From Formosa haliotis (GTDB lineage: Bacteria; Bacteroidota; Bacteroidia; Flavobacteriales; Flavobacteriaceae), in the NCBI RefSeq assembly GCF_001685485.1, contig NZ_BDEL01000001.1:2477501-2541500 (forward strand): 64,000 nt of DNA, read 5' to 3'. This document shows, one piece after another, positions 17,464-26,516 of the stretch (position 1 is its first letter; the number at the start of each line of letters is the position of its first letter). A program made the position numbers and the translations under genes. Under the pieces are notes generated by a model. That model searched no databases and was not told the origin of the DNA. It was given only the letters and a program-made list of their open reading frames with translations.

Positions 17464-18004
17464 ATCCTTTAGCAGCCCACCACGGATGAATTTCTATAAC
17501 CAATCTCCCTGCTTTTACCATCGGGTCTGCATTTGCTAAACTATCGGCCATTTTAAGTGTAGGCACATTGTAAATGGTAATACCTCTAATCGCTCCATCA
17601 TCTCCAAATGGTCCCGAAATGTCTGCATATCCTAAATCGTACATTTTTCTTAAATGTGCCAAATGCTCTTTTTGTAACTGTTGAGCTTCCTCCTCGTTTT
17701 GATTTCTTACGGTTCCACTTTTTAAAAATGCCATAAAATACTGCTGCATTAAAACGGTATCTTTTGTTTTTTCGTCTACATAATCAAAGGTCTCAAACCC
17801 TTTTGCTTTGAGTTCCGCTTTAAGCGCTTTATAACTCTTTGTTGGCTCGGCAATCTCAGATTTAACTGCCATAGAATCTACCTTAATCTCCGCGGTTTTT
17901 AAAGTATCTTCGTCTTGAACATTTACATTTACAGGCTCTACATTATTGTTGTTTTTACAGGTTAAAAACAATAAAAAAGAAAACATTATTAATATATTTT
18001 TCAT
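17450..18004 (-). CDS. YCII-related lipoprotein
   Basis: The product is 184 residues. A lipoprotein signal (MKNILIMFSFLLFLTC, Cys16) is followed by a K-N-N-N-N stretch and a ~60-residue linker. The last ~100 residues resemble a YCII-type domain (QYFMAFLKSGTVRNQNEEEAQQLQKEHLAHLRKMYDLGYADISGPFGDDGAIRGITIY). YCII domains are ferredoxin-like; their function is mostly unknown. The start codon overlaps the stop of the CYTH gene by one base, so both belong to one minus-strand operon with the NAD(P)-binding gene. Confidence 0.8.
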   Translation of the reverse strand: MKNILIMFSFLLFLTCKNNNNVEPVNVNVQDEDTLKTAEIKVDSMAVKSEIAEPTKSYKALKAELKAKGFETFDYVDEKTKDTVLMQQYFMAFLKSGTVRNQNEEEAQQLQKEHLAHLRKMYDLGYADISGPFGDDGAIRGITIYNVPTLKMADSLANADPMVKAGRLVIEIHPWWAAKGFKLR

Positions 18005-18474
18005 TATTTCCAGGTTTTAAAAGGACGTTTGCTTAATTGAGAATTATAATATTTTATATCTCCGGTCACCTCTTCTCCTAACCAAAGTGGTTTAGAAATG
18101 ACTTGAGTAGGATGACTTAATTCTACTTCGGCAACAACCAAACCGGCATTGTCTCCAAAAAACTCATCCACTTCAAAAATATGTTGATTCATTTTAATTT
18201 CATAACGTATTTTATCTATCACTCCAACTTCACAGAGTTTTAAAAGAGCTTCTGCATCTGTTTTATCGATTGTCTTTTCCCATTCAAACCGCTCTAATCC
18301 ATTTGCGGTAGACTGTCCTTTTACCGTGAGAAACCCTTCATCTCCGGTTAAACGTACACGTACAGTACGTGCTTTATCGGTATTCAAAAAGCCTTGAATT
18401 ATGGTTGTTTTCTTAAAAGCTTCTGCTTTATATGCATCAGATTTCACTAAAAATTTACGCTCTATTTCTATCAT
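18004..18474 (-). CDS. CYTH domain protein (triphosphate tunnel metalloenzyme)
   Basis: The product is 156 residues, a single CYTH domain. The signature ExExK is at the N-terminus (E3-I-E5-R-K7), and VRVRLTGDEGFLTVKG, EWEKTI, KIRYEI and AEVEL supply the remaining charged tunnel residues. Family members hydrolyse inorganic tripolyphosphate or nucleoside triphosphates, and a few are adenylate cyclases. At this size a tripolyphosphatase/thiamine-triphosphatase-like activity is most likely. It overlaps the upstream gene by 20 bp and the downstream gene by 1 bp. Confidence 0.9.
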   Translation of the reverse strand: MIEIERKFLVKSDAYKAEAFKKTTIIQGFLNTDKARTVRVRLTGDEGFLTVKGQSTANGLERFEWEKTIDKTDAEALLKLCEVGVIDKIRYEIKMNQHIFEVDEFFGDNAGLVVAEVELSHPTQVISKPLWLGEEVTGDIKYYNSQLSKRPFKTWK

Positions 18475-19132
18475 ATATTATTGCTAATTCTTTTATTTTT
18501 TCTGAAGGAATACATCTTAATTCATACGTATGTTCTACCAACCAAAGCATAGCAGACACTATAGTTTTGGCGTGAATAGATTTGTATTTCTTAAGTGTTC
18601 CTACAAATAATGGCGATGTTAATTTCATTACAACCTTACCTAAATATTCTCCCAACCTAAATTCGTCACGATCGCCAGTAATTAACGAAGGTTGGAGCAA
18701 ATAAGTGTTTTTAATGTTTAAAGATAATACAACAGCCTCCATTTCTCCCTTGGTTCGGTTATAAAAAACCTTACTTTTAGAATCTGCACCCAAGGCCGAA
18801 ATACAAATAAAAGTATCGATATTATTTTGTACACATAAGTTTGCCGCAGCAACGGGAATGCCATAATCAATTTTATGATACATCGCTTTATCTGGTGTTT
18901 TGGCTTGTGTTGTACCAATACAACAGAATACGACATCGGCGCGAAACACCGTTTTATACCGATCTAAATCGAAAAGATCTATTAAATATTCTGTAATCTT
19001 AGCATGCTGAATACCACAAGTCGATCGGCTAAACAAAACAATTCTACTATAATCGCTACTATTTAGAAGTTCTTGTAACATGGTTTTCCCTGTTAATCCG
19101 GTTGCGCCTAATAGTATTGCTGTTTTACCCAT
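18455..19132 (-). CDS. NAD(P)-binding oxidoreductase (atypical SDR, HTATIP2-like)
   Basis: The product is 225 residues. The dinucleotide-binding motif GATGLTG (9-15) is at the N-terminus, then DVVFCCIGTTQAKTPDKAMYHKIDYG, ICISALGADSKSKVFYNRTKGEMEAVV and LLQPSLITGDRDEFRLGE. This is the atypical SDR pattern of the HTATIP2/YbjT-like group. The catalytic Tyr-x-x-x-Lys is present as YNRTKG. The substrate cannot be named. First gene of a three-gene minus-strand operon with the CYTH and YCII genes, divergent from dinB. Confidence 0.85.
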   Translation of the reverse strand: MGKTAILLGATGLTGKTMLQELLNSSDYSRIVLFSRSTCGIQHAKITEYLIDLFDLDRYKTVFRADVVFCCIGTTQAKTPDKAMYHKIDYGIPVAAANLCVQNNIDTFICISALGADSKSKVFYNRTKGEMEAVVLSLNIKNTYLLQPSLITGDRDEFRLGEYLGKVVMKLTSPLFVGTLKKYKSIHAKTIVSAMLWLVEHTYELRCIPSEKIKELAIIYDRNRA

Positions 19133-19162
19133 AAGTTTGCATTTGCTTTAATAAAGTTATTA

Positions 19163-19170
19163 TAAATTTG
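19163..19170 (+). promoter_or_regulatory. dinB promoter -7 element TAAATTTG
   Basis: Matches TAnnTTTG. A TTTG lies 17 bp upstream (19142-19145), slightly short of the usual 19. It is ~55 bp before the dinB start in the divergent intergenic region. Confidence 0.55.
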
Positions 19171-19224
19171 TGTAATAGTATACAAAACACAAAGCAATAA
19201 ACCATAGCATTAGCTCACGAAATT

Positions 19225-20325
19225 ATGGAATTAGAAGTTCCTTTAAGAAAAATTATTCATGTAGATATGGATGCGTTTTACGCCTCTGTAGAGCAAATGG
19301 ATTTTCCTGAACTTAAGGGTAAAGCTATTGCCGTTGGCGGAAGTGAAGTTCGTGGTGTGGTTAGTGCAGCCAGTTATGAGGCTCGAAAATTTGGAGTAAA
19401 AAGTGCGATGAGTGGTATTCAAGCCAAACGCAATTGTCCTGAACTTATTTTTGTTAAACCAAGATTCGATAGATATAAAGCCATTTCTAAACAAATCCGG
19501 AAGATTTTTTTTGAGTATACCGATTTGGTAGAACCCCTCTCTCTAGATGAAGCGTATCTAGATGTTACGGTTAATAAAAAAGGAAATCCGAGTGCCTCAC
19601 TCATTGCTCAAGAGATTAGAGCACGTATTTTAGAAGACGTAGGACTTACAGCATCTGCAGGAATTTCTATTAATAAATTTATAGCTAAAGTGGCTAGCGA
19701 TTACAACAAACCAAACGGACAAAAAACAGTAAACCCAGAAGACGTTTTAGAATTTCTTGAAGATCTTGATATTCGTAAATTTTATGGTGTAGGGAAAGTT
19801 ACTGCCGAAAAAATGTATCAACTAGGTATTTATACGGGGAAAGATTTAAAATTAAAATCTATATCCTATTTGGAGGATCATTTCGGGAAATCTGGCCGTT
19901 ATTATTACCATGTAGTTCGTGGTATTCACCATAGTGAAGTGAAACCTAACCGGATTAGAAAATCGCTTGCTGCCGAACGAACGTTTAGCGAAAATTTATC
20001 GAGTGAAATTTTTATGCTTGAAAAACTAGAGCATATCGCACAAGAAGTGTCCAGACGTTTACAAAAAAGTAAAGTGGCGGGTAAAACCATTACCCTAAAA
20101 ATTAAATACAGCGATTTTACACTGCAAACACGAAGCAAAACCTTAAACTACTTTATAAGTGACGGAGCCTTAATTATGGACACCGTAAAAACACTTCTCA
20201 TTCAGGAGGAGTTAACCAACTCTGTGCGCTTGCTTGGTATTTCTATTTCAAATTTAAACACAGAAAAACAATCGGTTAAAATAGAGCCTAAAAGTGTAAG
20301 TGTACAATTAAAATTTCAATTCTAA
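19225..20325 (+). CDS. dinB: DNA polymerase IV (Y-family)
   Basis: The product is 366 residues. The catalytic carboxylates are visible: D14 in HVDMDAFYASVE and D108-E109 in LSLDEAYLDV. The palm motif TASAGISINKFIAKVASDYNKPNGQ, the HhH thumb (FYGVGKVTAEKMYQLGI) and the C-terminal little-finger domain (~240-345) follow in order. It performs error-prone translesion synthesis. The C-terminus ends SVQLKFQF, which is plausibly the beta-clamp-binding peptide. Flavobacteria usually lack a classical LexA box here; I see none. Monocistronic. Confidence 0.96.
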   Translation: MELEVPLRKIIHVDMDAFYASVEQMDFPELKGKAIAVGGSEVRGVVSAASYEARKFGVKSAMSGIQAKRNCPELIFVKPRFDRYKAISKQIRKIFFEYTDLVEPLSLDEAYLDVTVNKKGNPSASLIAQEIRARILEDVGLTASAGISINKFIAKVASDYNKPNGQKTVNPEDVLEFLEDLDIRKFYGVGKVTAEKMYQLGIYTGKDLKLKSISYLEDHFGKSGRYYYHVVRGIHHSEVKPNRIRKSLAAERTFSENLSSEIFMLEKLEHIAQEVSRRLQKSKVAGKTITLKIKYSDFTLQTRSKTLNYFISDGALIMDTVKTLLIQEELTNSVRLLGISISNLNTEKQSVKIEPKSVSVQLKFQF

Positions 20326-20501
20326 TTTAAATCCGTTCATCTCCAAACCTTTAAATAAAGGCTAATAATTTATCTTCCAGAATAACAATTCTTAAAAATA
20401 TTGAAATCTACCTATCACATTCTTAATTTAGAATGATTATAATTAAATAAAATTCACCAAAAAGCAGAGTTTCATAAATATTCTCAAATCTACTATTTTT
20501 A

Positions 20502-20532
20502 TTTGTACTAAGTCTAAATAAGGTTATTTTTG
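20502..20532 (+). promoter_or_regulatory. Full Bacteroidota promoter TTTG-N19-TATTTTTG before the TonB receptor
   Basis: TTTG at 20502-20505 and TATTTTTG at 20525-20532 are separated by exactly 19 bp, the textbook -33/-7 layout. The transcript would start near 20538, only ~9 nt before the ATG at 20547. That argues that 20547 is the authentic start of the receptor gene. Confidence 0.75.
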
Positions 20533-20546
20533 CCTAAAAATTTAAC

Positions 20547-20635
20547 ATGCTTTTAAGCAAACTTAACATCTCATTTTTTTATTTTTTATCAGTTTAGTCG
20601 CTTTTTCTCAACAAGCAGATTTAAATGGTAATATA
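20547..20635 (+). other. Out-of-frame signal-peptide segment of the TonB receptor (poly-T frameshift)
   Basis: ATG 20547 opens MLLSKLNISFF and then, after T7 at 20574-20580, runs into TAG at 20595. The receptor frame, read without a start codon, continues FISLVAFSQQADLNGN straight into the receptor. One extra T in the T7 (or the T6 at 20582-20587) joins them into a perfect signal peptide ending VAFSQ. There is no ATG, GTG or TTG in the receptor frame between the stop at 20564 and 20636. Either the sequence lacks one T, or expression switches by slippage. Confidence 0.75.
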
Positions 20636-22969
20636 ATGTTCGATACTAACGAGGCTGTTTTAGGGGCTCATGTTGTGCTACAAGGCAACGACTTCAAGAA
20701 AGAAACCATATCGGACATTAATGGTGATTATCGCTTTAAAAACATTCCTTTTGGAACCTATAATATACATATACATTCTTTAAATGCAAATTCGGTAACC
20801 ATCGAGGTTCCACATGATTCTAATAACGAGATTCATAATACAGAAATAAAATTTGCAGAATATCATGACTTAGCCGAAGTGGTTGTCACCTCCAAAACCA
20901 CCCAACAAAAAATTGAAGAACAAGGTTACTCTGTAAATGTTATAGAAACGAAGGAGGCTGGTTTAAGAAATTTCCAAACTAACGAATTGCTAAAAACTAG
21001 CGTTGGGGTAAACATAAGACAAAACGGAGGTCTAGGATCTAGAGTTCAATACAGTTTAAATGGCTTATCTGGAAGTGCCGTTCGTATTTTTATAGATGGT
21101 ATACCAATTTCTATGTATGGATCTTCATTTAGCTTAAACAGCATACCTCCTACCATGATAAAACGCATAGAAGTCTTTAAAGGGGTTGTACCAGGATATT
21201 TAGCAGATGATGCTTTAGGTGGTGCTATAAACATAGTATTACATAAAGGCTCTAAAAATAACTTAAATGCTTCTGTGTCTTATGGCTCTTTTAATACCTT
21301 ACAAACAAATTTAAACGCCTTATATCGCTTCAAGGAATCTGGATTTACTGTAAAAGCTTCTGGGTTTTATAACTATTCCGATAACGATTATAAAGTTTCG
21401 GGTCGTAGTGTTGTAGTCACTGGCTTAGGCGGAAAGCAAACGCCTATTACCGCGAGAAGATTTAACGATGCCTACAAATCTGTAGGAGGAATGGCACAGA
21501 TTGGTTTTACAGATGTAAAATGGGCCGATGAATTTTTAGTCGGAATTACCGGTTCCGATGATTATAATGAAATTCAGCATGGTGCTTTTATGACGATAAC
21601 ACCTTACAAAGGAAGGTTTGTTGAGTCGGATGCCATGTTAGCCAATGTAACCTACCAAAAAAAGAATCTGTTTACCGAAGGTCTCGATGTGAATGTTCAC
21701 GGATTATTTGGTGAAAGAAACGAGATGGTTAATGATACTGTAGCATGGGCCTATAGTTGGAATGGTGAAAAAGCTATAGACTTTAGAGGGAATGAATACA
21801 AATACACTTGGGGCTCTCAGCAAGAAGGCGGACCTACTTTAGCAACTATTAATAGAAATGTGGCATCGGTTAGAACAGGAGCTTCGTATGCTATTAACAG
21901 CAATAACCGCATTTTATTAAATCATTTTTACAGTCGTATTGACAGAGAAGATAGCGATGCATTACGATCTGTTTTAGAAAACACCTTTAGAGGGACTAGA
22001 GATTTAAACAAAAATATCTTGTCGTTAACTTATGAGTTTAGTGCCTTTAATGATAAGTTAAAAGCAAACGTCTTCGGAAAATATTATCAGCAAAAAACAA
22101 CAAATATAGATCCGGCCATAGAAACAGATAGTAATGGAAATCAACAAATAGTCGACGAAATTACTGCTAGTAATAATACAGATACTGGTTATGGTTTTGC
22201 TCTTTCTTATGAAATAATTCCTAACATTACCTTAATAACATCTGCAGAAAAAGCCATTCGTTTACCAGATGAAAGCGAAGTGTTTGGTAACGACGGAGAT
22301 AATGTTGTAGCCAATCCAAGCATAAAACCAGAGCTAAGTAACAACTATAATTTAGGATTTAGGTTTGGAGATTACAATATCCAGAAACATGATTTCACCG
22401 TATCTACAAATGTGTTTTTAAGAGACATTAAAGATAGAATTGGATTACCTATAGAAAATTCTACAAATATTAATAACGAAACCGTATTGTATGTAAATCA
22501 GGGTAGCGGGACATCTAAAGGAGTCGAACTTCAATTAAACTATACTTACAATAATAATTTTGGTTTAAACTTTAATGTATCTCGTTTCGATTTAAAAGTG
22601 ATTAACAAAGGGATAGAAATAGATGTGCCTAACACACCATTTTTCACCATGAATGGTAGTTTAAGATACTCGTTTAAAAATCTATTTCAAGAGAACACTC
22701 AGTTAAACCTATTTTACAACATGTATTTTACAGACGACTTTTCGTACTTACCGCCTCAAGGATCTAACACTGTAGGAGACGAGTTCTTTAAAGTTCCTGA
22801 ACAATTTGCACAAGATTTAGGGCTAAGCTACGCCTTCCCAGACAACAAATTTGTGCTGAGTTTCGACATAAAAAACATATTCGACAAACCTGTTTACGAT
22901 AATTTATCGGTACAAAAACCAGGACGAGCATTTTACTTAAAACTTAATTATTTTATCAATAAATTCTAA
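20636..22969 (+). CDS. TonB-dependent outer-membrane receptor (signal peptide lies out of frame upstream)
   Basis: The open frame is 777 residues but begins inside the protein. The N-terminal ~70 residues are a carboxypeptidase-D regulatory-like domain (AVLGAHVVLQG ... DINGDYRFKNIPFGTYNI). A plug domain follows (GYSVNVIETKEAGLRNFQTNELLKTSVGVNIRQ ... RIEVFKGVVPGYLADDALGGAINIVL), then a 22-strand-type barrel ending YFINKF with a terminal aromatic. With the upstream segment it would be ~807 residues. It imports a bound substrate across the outer membrane using TonB energy. The DUF4374 partner downstream suggests a siderophore or metal chelate; inference. Starting at 20636 would leave it without a signal peptide, hence not exported. 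Confidence 0.9.
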   Translation: MFDTNEAVLGAHVVLQGNDFKKETISDINGDYRFKNIPFGTYNIHIHSLNANSVTIEVPHDSNNEIHNTEIKFAEYHDLAEVVVTSKTTQQKIEEQGYSVNVIETKEAGLRNFQTNELLKTSVGVNIRQNGGLGSRVQYSLNGLSGSAVRIFIDGIPISMYGSSFSLNSIPPTMIKRIEVFKGVVPGYLADDALGGAINIVLHKGSKNNLNASVSYGSFNTLQTNLNALYRFKESGFTVKASGFYNYSDNDYKVSGRSVVVTGLGGKQTPITARRFNDAYKSVGGMAQIGFTDVKWADEFLVGITGSDDYNEIQHGAFMTITPYKGRFVESDAMLANVTYQKKNLFTEGLDVNVHGLFGERNEMVNDTVAWAYSWNGEKAIDFRGNEYKYTWGSQQEGGPTLATINRNVASVRTGASYAINSNNRILLNHFYSRIDREDSDALRSVLENTFRGTRDLNKNILSLTYEFSAFNDKLKANVFGKYYQQKTTNIDPAIETDSNGNQQIVDEITASNNTDTGYGFALSYEIIPNITLITSAEKAIRLPDESEVFGNDGDNVVANPSIKPELSNNYNLGFRFGDYNIQKHDFTVSTNVFLRDIKDRIGLPIENSTNINNETVLYVNQGSGTSKGVELQLNYTYNNNFGLNFNVSRFDLKVINKGIEIDVPNTPFFTMNGSLRYSFKNLFQENTQLNLFYNMYFTDDFSYLPPQGSNTVGDEFFKVPEQFAQDLGLSYAFPDNKFVLSFDIKNIFDKPVYDNLSVQKPGRAFYLKLNYFINKF

Positions 22970-22979
22970 TACACATATC

Positions 22980-24317
22980 ATGAAGAAACATTTTTTAAAC
23001 CTTAAAACAATAGGTCTCCTAACTTTAGCATTCGGACTTATAACCTCTTGTAGTGATGACGATGGAGGATCTACAGATCCGAATCAACCAACAGAAGATT
23101 CTAGATGGATAACAGTTGCTGCTGCTAGAATGGGAGATAACCCTGGCGATGGTAACGGAGGAACATTAGTATATTCTATTAATAGTGAAGATGCTAAAGA
23201 TCCAGCGGTATCTATTGCTCCTTTTGATAATGGGTTTATTGCACCTTCAAACAGAACTGCAAGATTACAATCATCTGAAGATGGTAACACTTTATTCAAT
23301 ATCAGTTATGCTGGAGATACTGGTGGTAACTATACAAAATACACTGTTAACGGTGGACAAAACTTTTCTAAAACAGGATCAGAGGTAAGTATTGCTCCTT
23401 ATGTAGGGACTGCACCAAGATGGATTAAATTATTCGATGGAGACCAAACAGGAGCTGCTGTTTATGTTTCTAATGAAAATGAGTTTGACGAAGATGGTAA
23501 ATACACACGTACAAATGCTATTATGGGTGTAGTAACCTTAGATTTAGAAAACTCTATTATAAAAGAATTCGAAGAAAGCAATATTCCGTTAAGCCCTGAA
23601 GAAGAAGCTGAAGGCTATTATATTTCTAGAATCGATATGCCTACTTTAAATAAAGCTGGCGATAAATTATATATTGGAGCACGTTTAAGCAAAGTAGACC
23701 CTAACACTACAGAAAGTGATAGTGATTTCGAAATTTTAGGATCTAAAACTATTGTATTAGATTACCCTTCATTATTAAACCCAACCATCATTACATCTAC
23801 AGTAGGACACGGTAATACTAACGGATACCGTAGTATAAATGCCTTTGAATATAACGGTAGTGTATATCAAGCAAACCAAAGCGATCCTGAAGGTTCTCAC
23901 ATCTTAAAAATCAATTCTAACAATGAATATGACAACGAATACGTATTTAATTTAGATGATGCTTTAGGTGTACAAGGTGCTTATATTTTAGCCTGGAGAC
24001 CTGCTGAAAATGGTAAAGCTGTTATCGCTTACCGTCATGATGGATCTGCAGAGGGAGTTGCTGGACCTCAAGGGTTCTTTGCTCTTGCCGATTTAAATGC
24101 TAGAACTGCACAAAAAATTGACGCTATTCCTTACGATCAAGATTTCTACTTATTCCAATATCAAGGTTTTGTAGTAGACGGAACAGAGATATATTTAACT
24201 CAAGCTCCTGTTGGAAAGAATGGAAACATTTATGTTGTTGAAACAGAAACTGGAGAAGTAACTAAAGGAGCAGAATTAGTAAATACAACAGGAAGTCATT
24301 TCATTGGTGTATTCTAG
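22980..24317 (+). CDS. DUF4374 surface lipoprotein (TonB receptor partner)
   Basis: The product is 445 residues. The lipoprotein signal (LTLAFGLITSC) is followed by S-D-D-D, the flavobacterial surface-export pattern. The rest is a beta-propeller-like DUF4374 domain with repeats of the type GNGGTLVYSINSED, GAAVYVSNENEF and YLTQAPVGKNGNIYVVETETGEV. DUF4374 genes typically follow TonB receptors in iron or siderophore loci, and here the spacing is 10 bp, so they form one operon. It probably captures or hands over the ligand at the cell surface. A bidirectional terminator follows. Confidence 0.88.
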   Translation: MKKHFLNLKTIGLLTLAFGLITSCSDDDGGSTDPNQPTEDSRWITVAAARMGDNPGDGNGGTLVYSINSEDAKDPAVSIAPFDNGFIAPSNRTARLQSSEDGNTLFNISYAGDTGGNYTKYTVNGGQNFSKTGSEVSIAPYVGTAPRWIKLFDGDQTGAAVYVSNENEFDEDGKYTRTNAIMGVVTLDLENSIIKEFEESNIPLSPEEEAEGYYISRIDMPTLNKAGDKLYIGARLSKVDPNTTESDSDFEILGSKTIVLDYPSLLNPTIITSTVGHGNTNGYRSINAFEYNGSVYQANQSDPEGSHILKINSNNEYDNEYVFNLDDALGVQGAYILAWRPAENGKAVIAYRHDGSAEGVAGPQGFFALADLNARTAQKIDAIPYDQDFYLFQYQGFVVDGTEIYLTQAPVGKNGNIYVVETETGEVTKGAELVNTTGSHFIGVF

Positions 24318-24392
24318 ACCAAGATCTGAATAAAAAGATGGATAACTAATTCCATTTATTTTGTCCCAATCACTTCAATTAATTTCACTAAA

Positions 24393-24425
24393 AAAGCCTC
24401 TCAAACAATATGTTTGAGAGGCTTT
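24393..24425. terminator. Bidirectional terminator
   Basis: A perfect 15-bp stem AAAGCCTCTCAAACA/TGTTTGAGAGGCTTT with an ATA loop, between the convergent DUF4374 and pyruvate kinase genes. Confidence 0.9.
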
Positions 24426-24447
24426 ATAATTTTATAAAAAAGGTGAA

Positions 24448-25890
24448 TTATAAACTACAGCTTGTAATTTCTGTAACACGTAATGTATTAACCATTCCTT
24501 TATCTTGAATTGGCATTGCTGCTAAACTAATTAACATATCGCCTTCTTCTAAGTAGCCTTTTTCGCAAGCTAACTTGTTTACATCTTCAATAGTCTCATC
24601 TGTACTAACAAACTTATCATAGTAAAACGCTTTAACACCCCATAGTAAATTTAATTGGGTTAAAATTCGCTTGTTAGAAGTAAAGACTAAAATGTGAGCT
24701 GATGGTCTCCAAGCCGAAATTTGGAATGCCGTATACCCACTATTTGTTAATGTAGAAATAGCTTGTGCATTTATTTCGTTTGCCATATTAGCAGCATGGA
24801 AACAAATCGATTTTGTAATATAACGCTTAGTACGAATATGTGGAGGCGATTGTGGCACTTTAATAAGTGGTGAATCTTCTACACTCTTAATAATATTCGA
24901 CATTTGTCTGATAACCTGAACAGGATATTGCCCTACAGAAGTTTCTCCAGAAAGCATAACCGCATCAGCACCATCCATAACCGAGTTTGCAACGTCGTTT
25001 ACTTCGGCACGTGTTGGGGTTAAACTAGTAATCATGGTTTCCATCATCTGGGTCGCAATAATTACCGGGATTCTAGCTTTTTTAGCACATAACACCAATT
25101 GCTTTTGGATTAATGGCACTTCCTCTGCTGGAATTTCTACACCTAAATCTCCACGAGCAACCATTAAACCATCACAATACGCAACAATTTTATCGATATT
25201 TTCTACGGCTTCTGGTTTTTCAATTTTAGCAATAATTGGAATTTTATAATCACTGTGCTCTTTTATAAGCTCTTGTAGTTGCATTAAATCTTCTGCATGA
25301 CGCACAAAAGATAAAGCCATCCAATCTACTTTTTGAGAAATTGCAAAAATAGCATCTTCTATATCTTTTTCTGTAAGTGCTGGTTGCGAGATATTCGTAT
25401 TTGGAAGGTTAACACCTTTTTTAGAACGCAATGGTCCTCCTTGAATAACTTTGGCCTTAACTTCGTCTACGTCGTTTGTAGAAACCACTTCGAAGATAAG
25501 TTTACCATCATCTAATAAAATACGTTCTCCAGCTTTTGCATCTTGAGGAAACTGCTTATAAGTCATGTAAACACGCTCTTTAGTTCCTTCAAAACGTTCG
25601 CCAGTAGCGAAAATAATCTCGTCTCCTGGGTTTACAAAAACCTCGCCTTTCATTACACCTACACGTAACTTCGGACCTTGTAAATCTCCTAAGATTGCAG
25701 CATTGTAACCGTATTCTTCATTTAATTCTCGAATCATTTTAATACGCTCAGCAACATCTCCATAATCTGCGTGAGAAAAATTAATTCTAAACACATCGGC
25801 ACCTTCGTCTAACATGCCTTTTAAAACTTCTTTCGTACTCGTTGCTGGCCCTAGGGTGGCCACTATTTTGGTTTTCTTTCTTTTCAACAT
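24448..25890 (-). CDS. pyk: Pyruvate kinase
   Basis: The product is 480 residues. KTKIVATLGPATSTKE opens the family, with NFSHADYGD, ILGDLQGPKLRVG, the substrate-binding MALSFVRHAEDL, the signature IAKIEKPEAVENID and GDLGVEIPAEEVP, and the ADP-site DGADAVMLSGETSVGQYPV. It converts phosphoenolpyruvate and ADP to pyruvate and ATP. Its ATG overlaps the stop of the IPExxxVDY gene by one base. That linkage is widespread in flavobacteria. Confidence 0.97.
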   Translation of the reverse strand: MLKRKKTKIVATLGPATSTKEVLKGMLDEGADVFRINFSHADYGDVAERIKMIRELNEEYGYNAAILGDLQGPKLRVGVMKGEVFVNPGDEIIFATGERFEGTKERVYMTYKQFPQDAKAGERILLDDGKLIFEVVSTNDVDEVKAKVIQGGPLRSKKGVNLPNTNISQPALTEKDIEDAIFAISQKVDWMALSFVRHAEDLMQLQELIKEHSDYKIPIIAKIEKPEAVENIDKIVAYCDGLMVARGDLGVEIPAEEVPLIQKQLVLCAKKARIPVIIATQMMETMITSLTPTRAEVNDVANSVMDGADAVMLSGETSVGQYPVQVIRQMSNIIKSVEDSPLIKVPQSPPHIRTKRYITKSICFHAANMANEINAQAISTLTNSGYTAFQISAWRPSAHILVFTSNKRILTQLNLLWGVKAFYYDKFVSTDETIEDVNKLACEKGYLEEGDMLISLAAMPIQDKGMVNTLRVTEITSCSL

Positions 25891-26375
25891 TAATTAAAAA
25901 TTAAATTGTCTTTAGATTTTAACTGATCCACATTTACCGTATATGTTGTAATAACTTGAGGTATTTGTTGGATTTTATTTACTATTATTTGTTCACTTAT
26001 TTGTAAGTCTTCCTTCGTAATCTTCATTAAATAATCTACATTTTTTAACTCAGGTATTAAGTTGTAAGACTTTATAATCTTTTCTTGATTGGTAAATAGC
26101 GATCCAGAACTTTGTAAACTGTCTTCTTCTCGTTTACAGATATTAGAAACCAAATTATAGGTTATTAAATTTGATTTATCCTTCCATTCAAAAATGGAAT
26201 ACGCAGCCGAGAAATATTCGTAATCTATATCTTGGGCTCGTCTTGTTAGACTTAAATTTAAATTTTTATTTAAATAATAAGCTAATCTATAATCTTCTAA
26301 CCGACTATGTATAGCAATTAAAATATAATCTATTTCGTCTAAAAAGTCTTCAAGATTAAGTTTATGTATCGCCAT
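25890..26375 (-). CDS. IPExxxVDY family protein
   Basis: The product is 161 residues and carries the name-giving motif: LIPELKNVDYLMKI (I-P-E-x-x-x-V-D-Y) near residues 105-118. It is a small, soluble, Bacteroidota-specific family of unknown function, almost always encoded immediately before pyruvate kinase, as here. The tight coupling (1-bp overlap) suggests a role tied to Pyk expression or activity, but nothing in the sequence proves it. Confidence 0.9.
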   Translation of the reverse strand: MAIHKLNLEDFLDEIDYILIAIHSRLEDYRLAYYLNKNLNLSLTRRAQDIDYEYFSAAYSIFEWKDKSNLITYNLVSNICKREEDSLQSSGSLFTNQEKIIKSYNLIPELKNVDYLMKITKEDLQISEQIIVNKIQQIPQVITTYTVNVDQLKSKDNLIFN

Positions 26376-26394
26376 AAAAGTTAAAATAATTAAA

Positions 26395-26402
26395 CAAAGG
26401 TA
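26395..26402 (-). promoter_or_regulatory. Promoter -7 element TACCTTTG for the IPExxxVDY-pyk operon
   Basis: On the minus strand the bases read TACCTTTG, matching TAnnTTTG, 20 bp upstream of the start at 26375. No matching TTTG is at the expected -33 distance. Confidence 0.55.
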
Positions 26403-26516
26403 ACATTTATTAACATAAATAAATGACCTTTTAACTTAAGTTAGTGTTATATTTTTACGAAAACGATATAGTTTATGCGAATTATTAAATAAAACCGTAA
26501 CTATTTGGAAAAGAAA

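Noticed and set aside
17158-19132. Antibiotic biosynthesis cluster suggested by the ABM-domain name
   Set aside because: One 101-residue ferredoxin-fold protein on its own; neighbours are generic CYTH, YCII and SDR genes.
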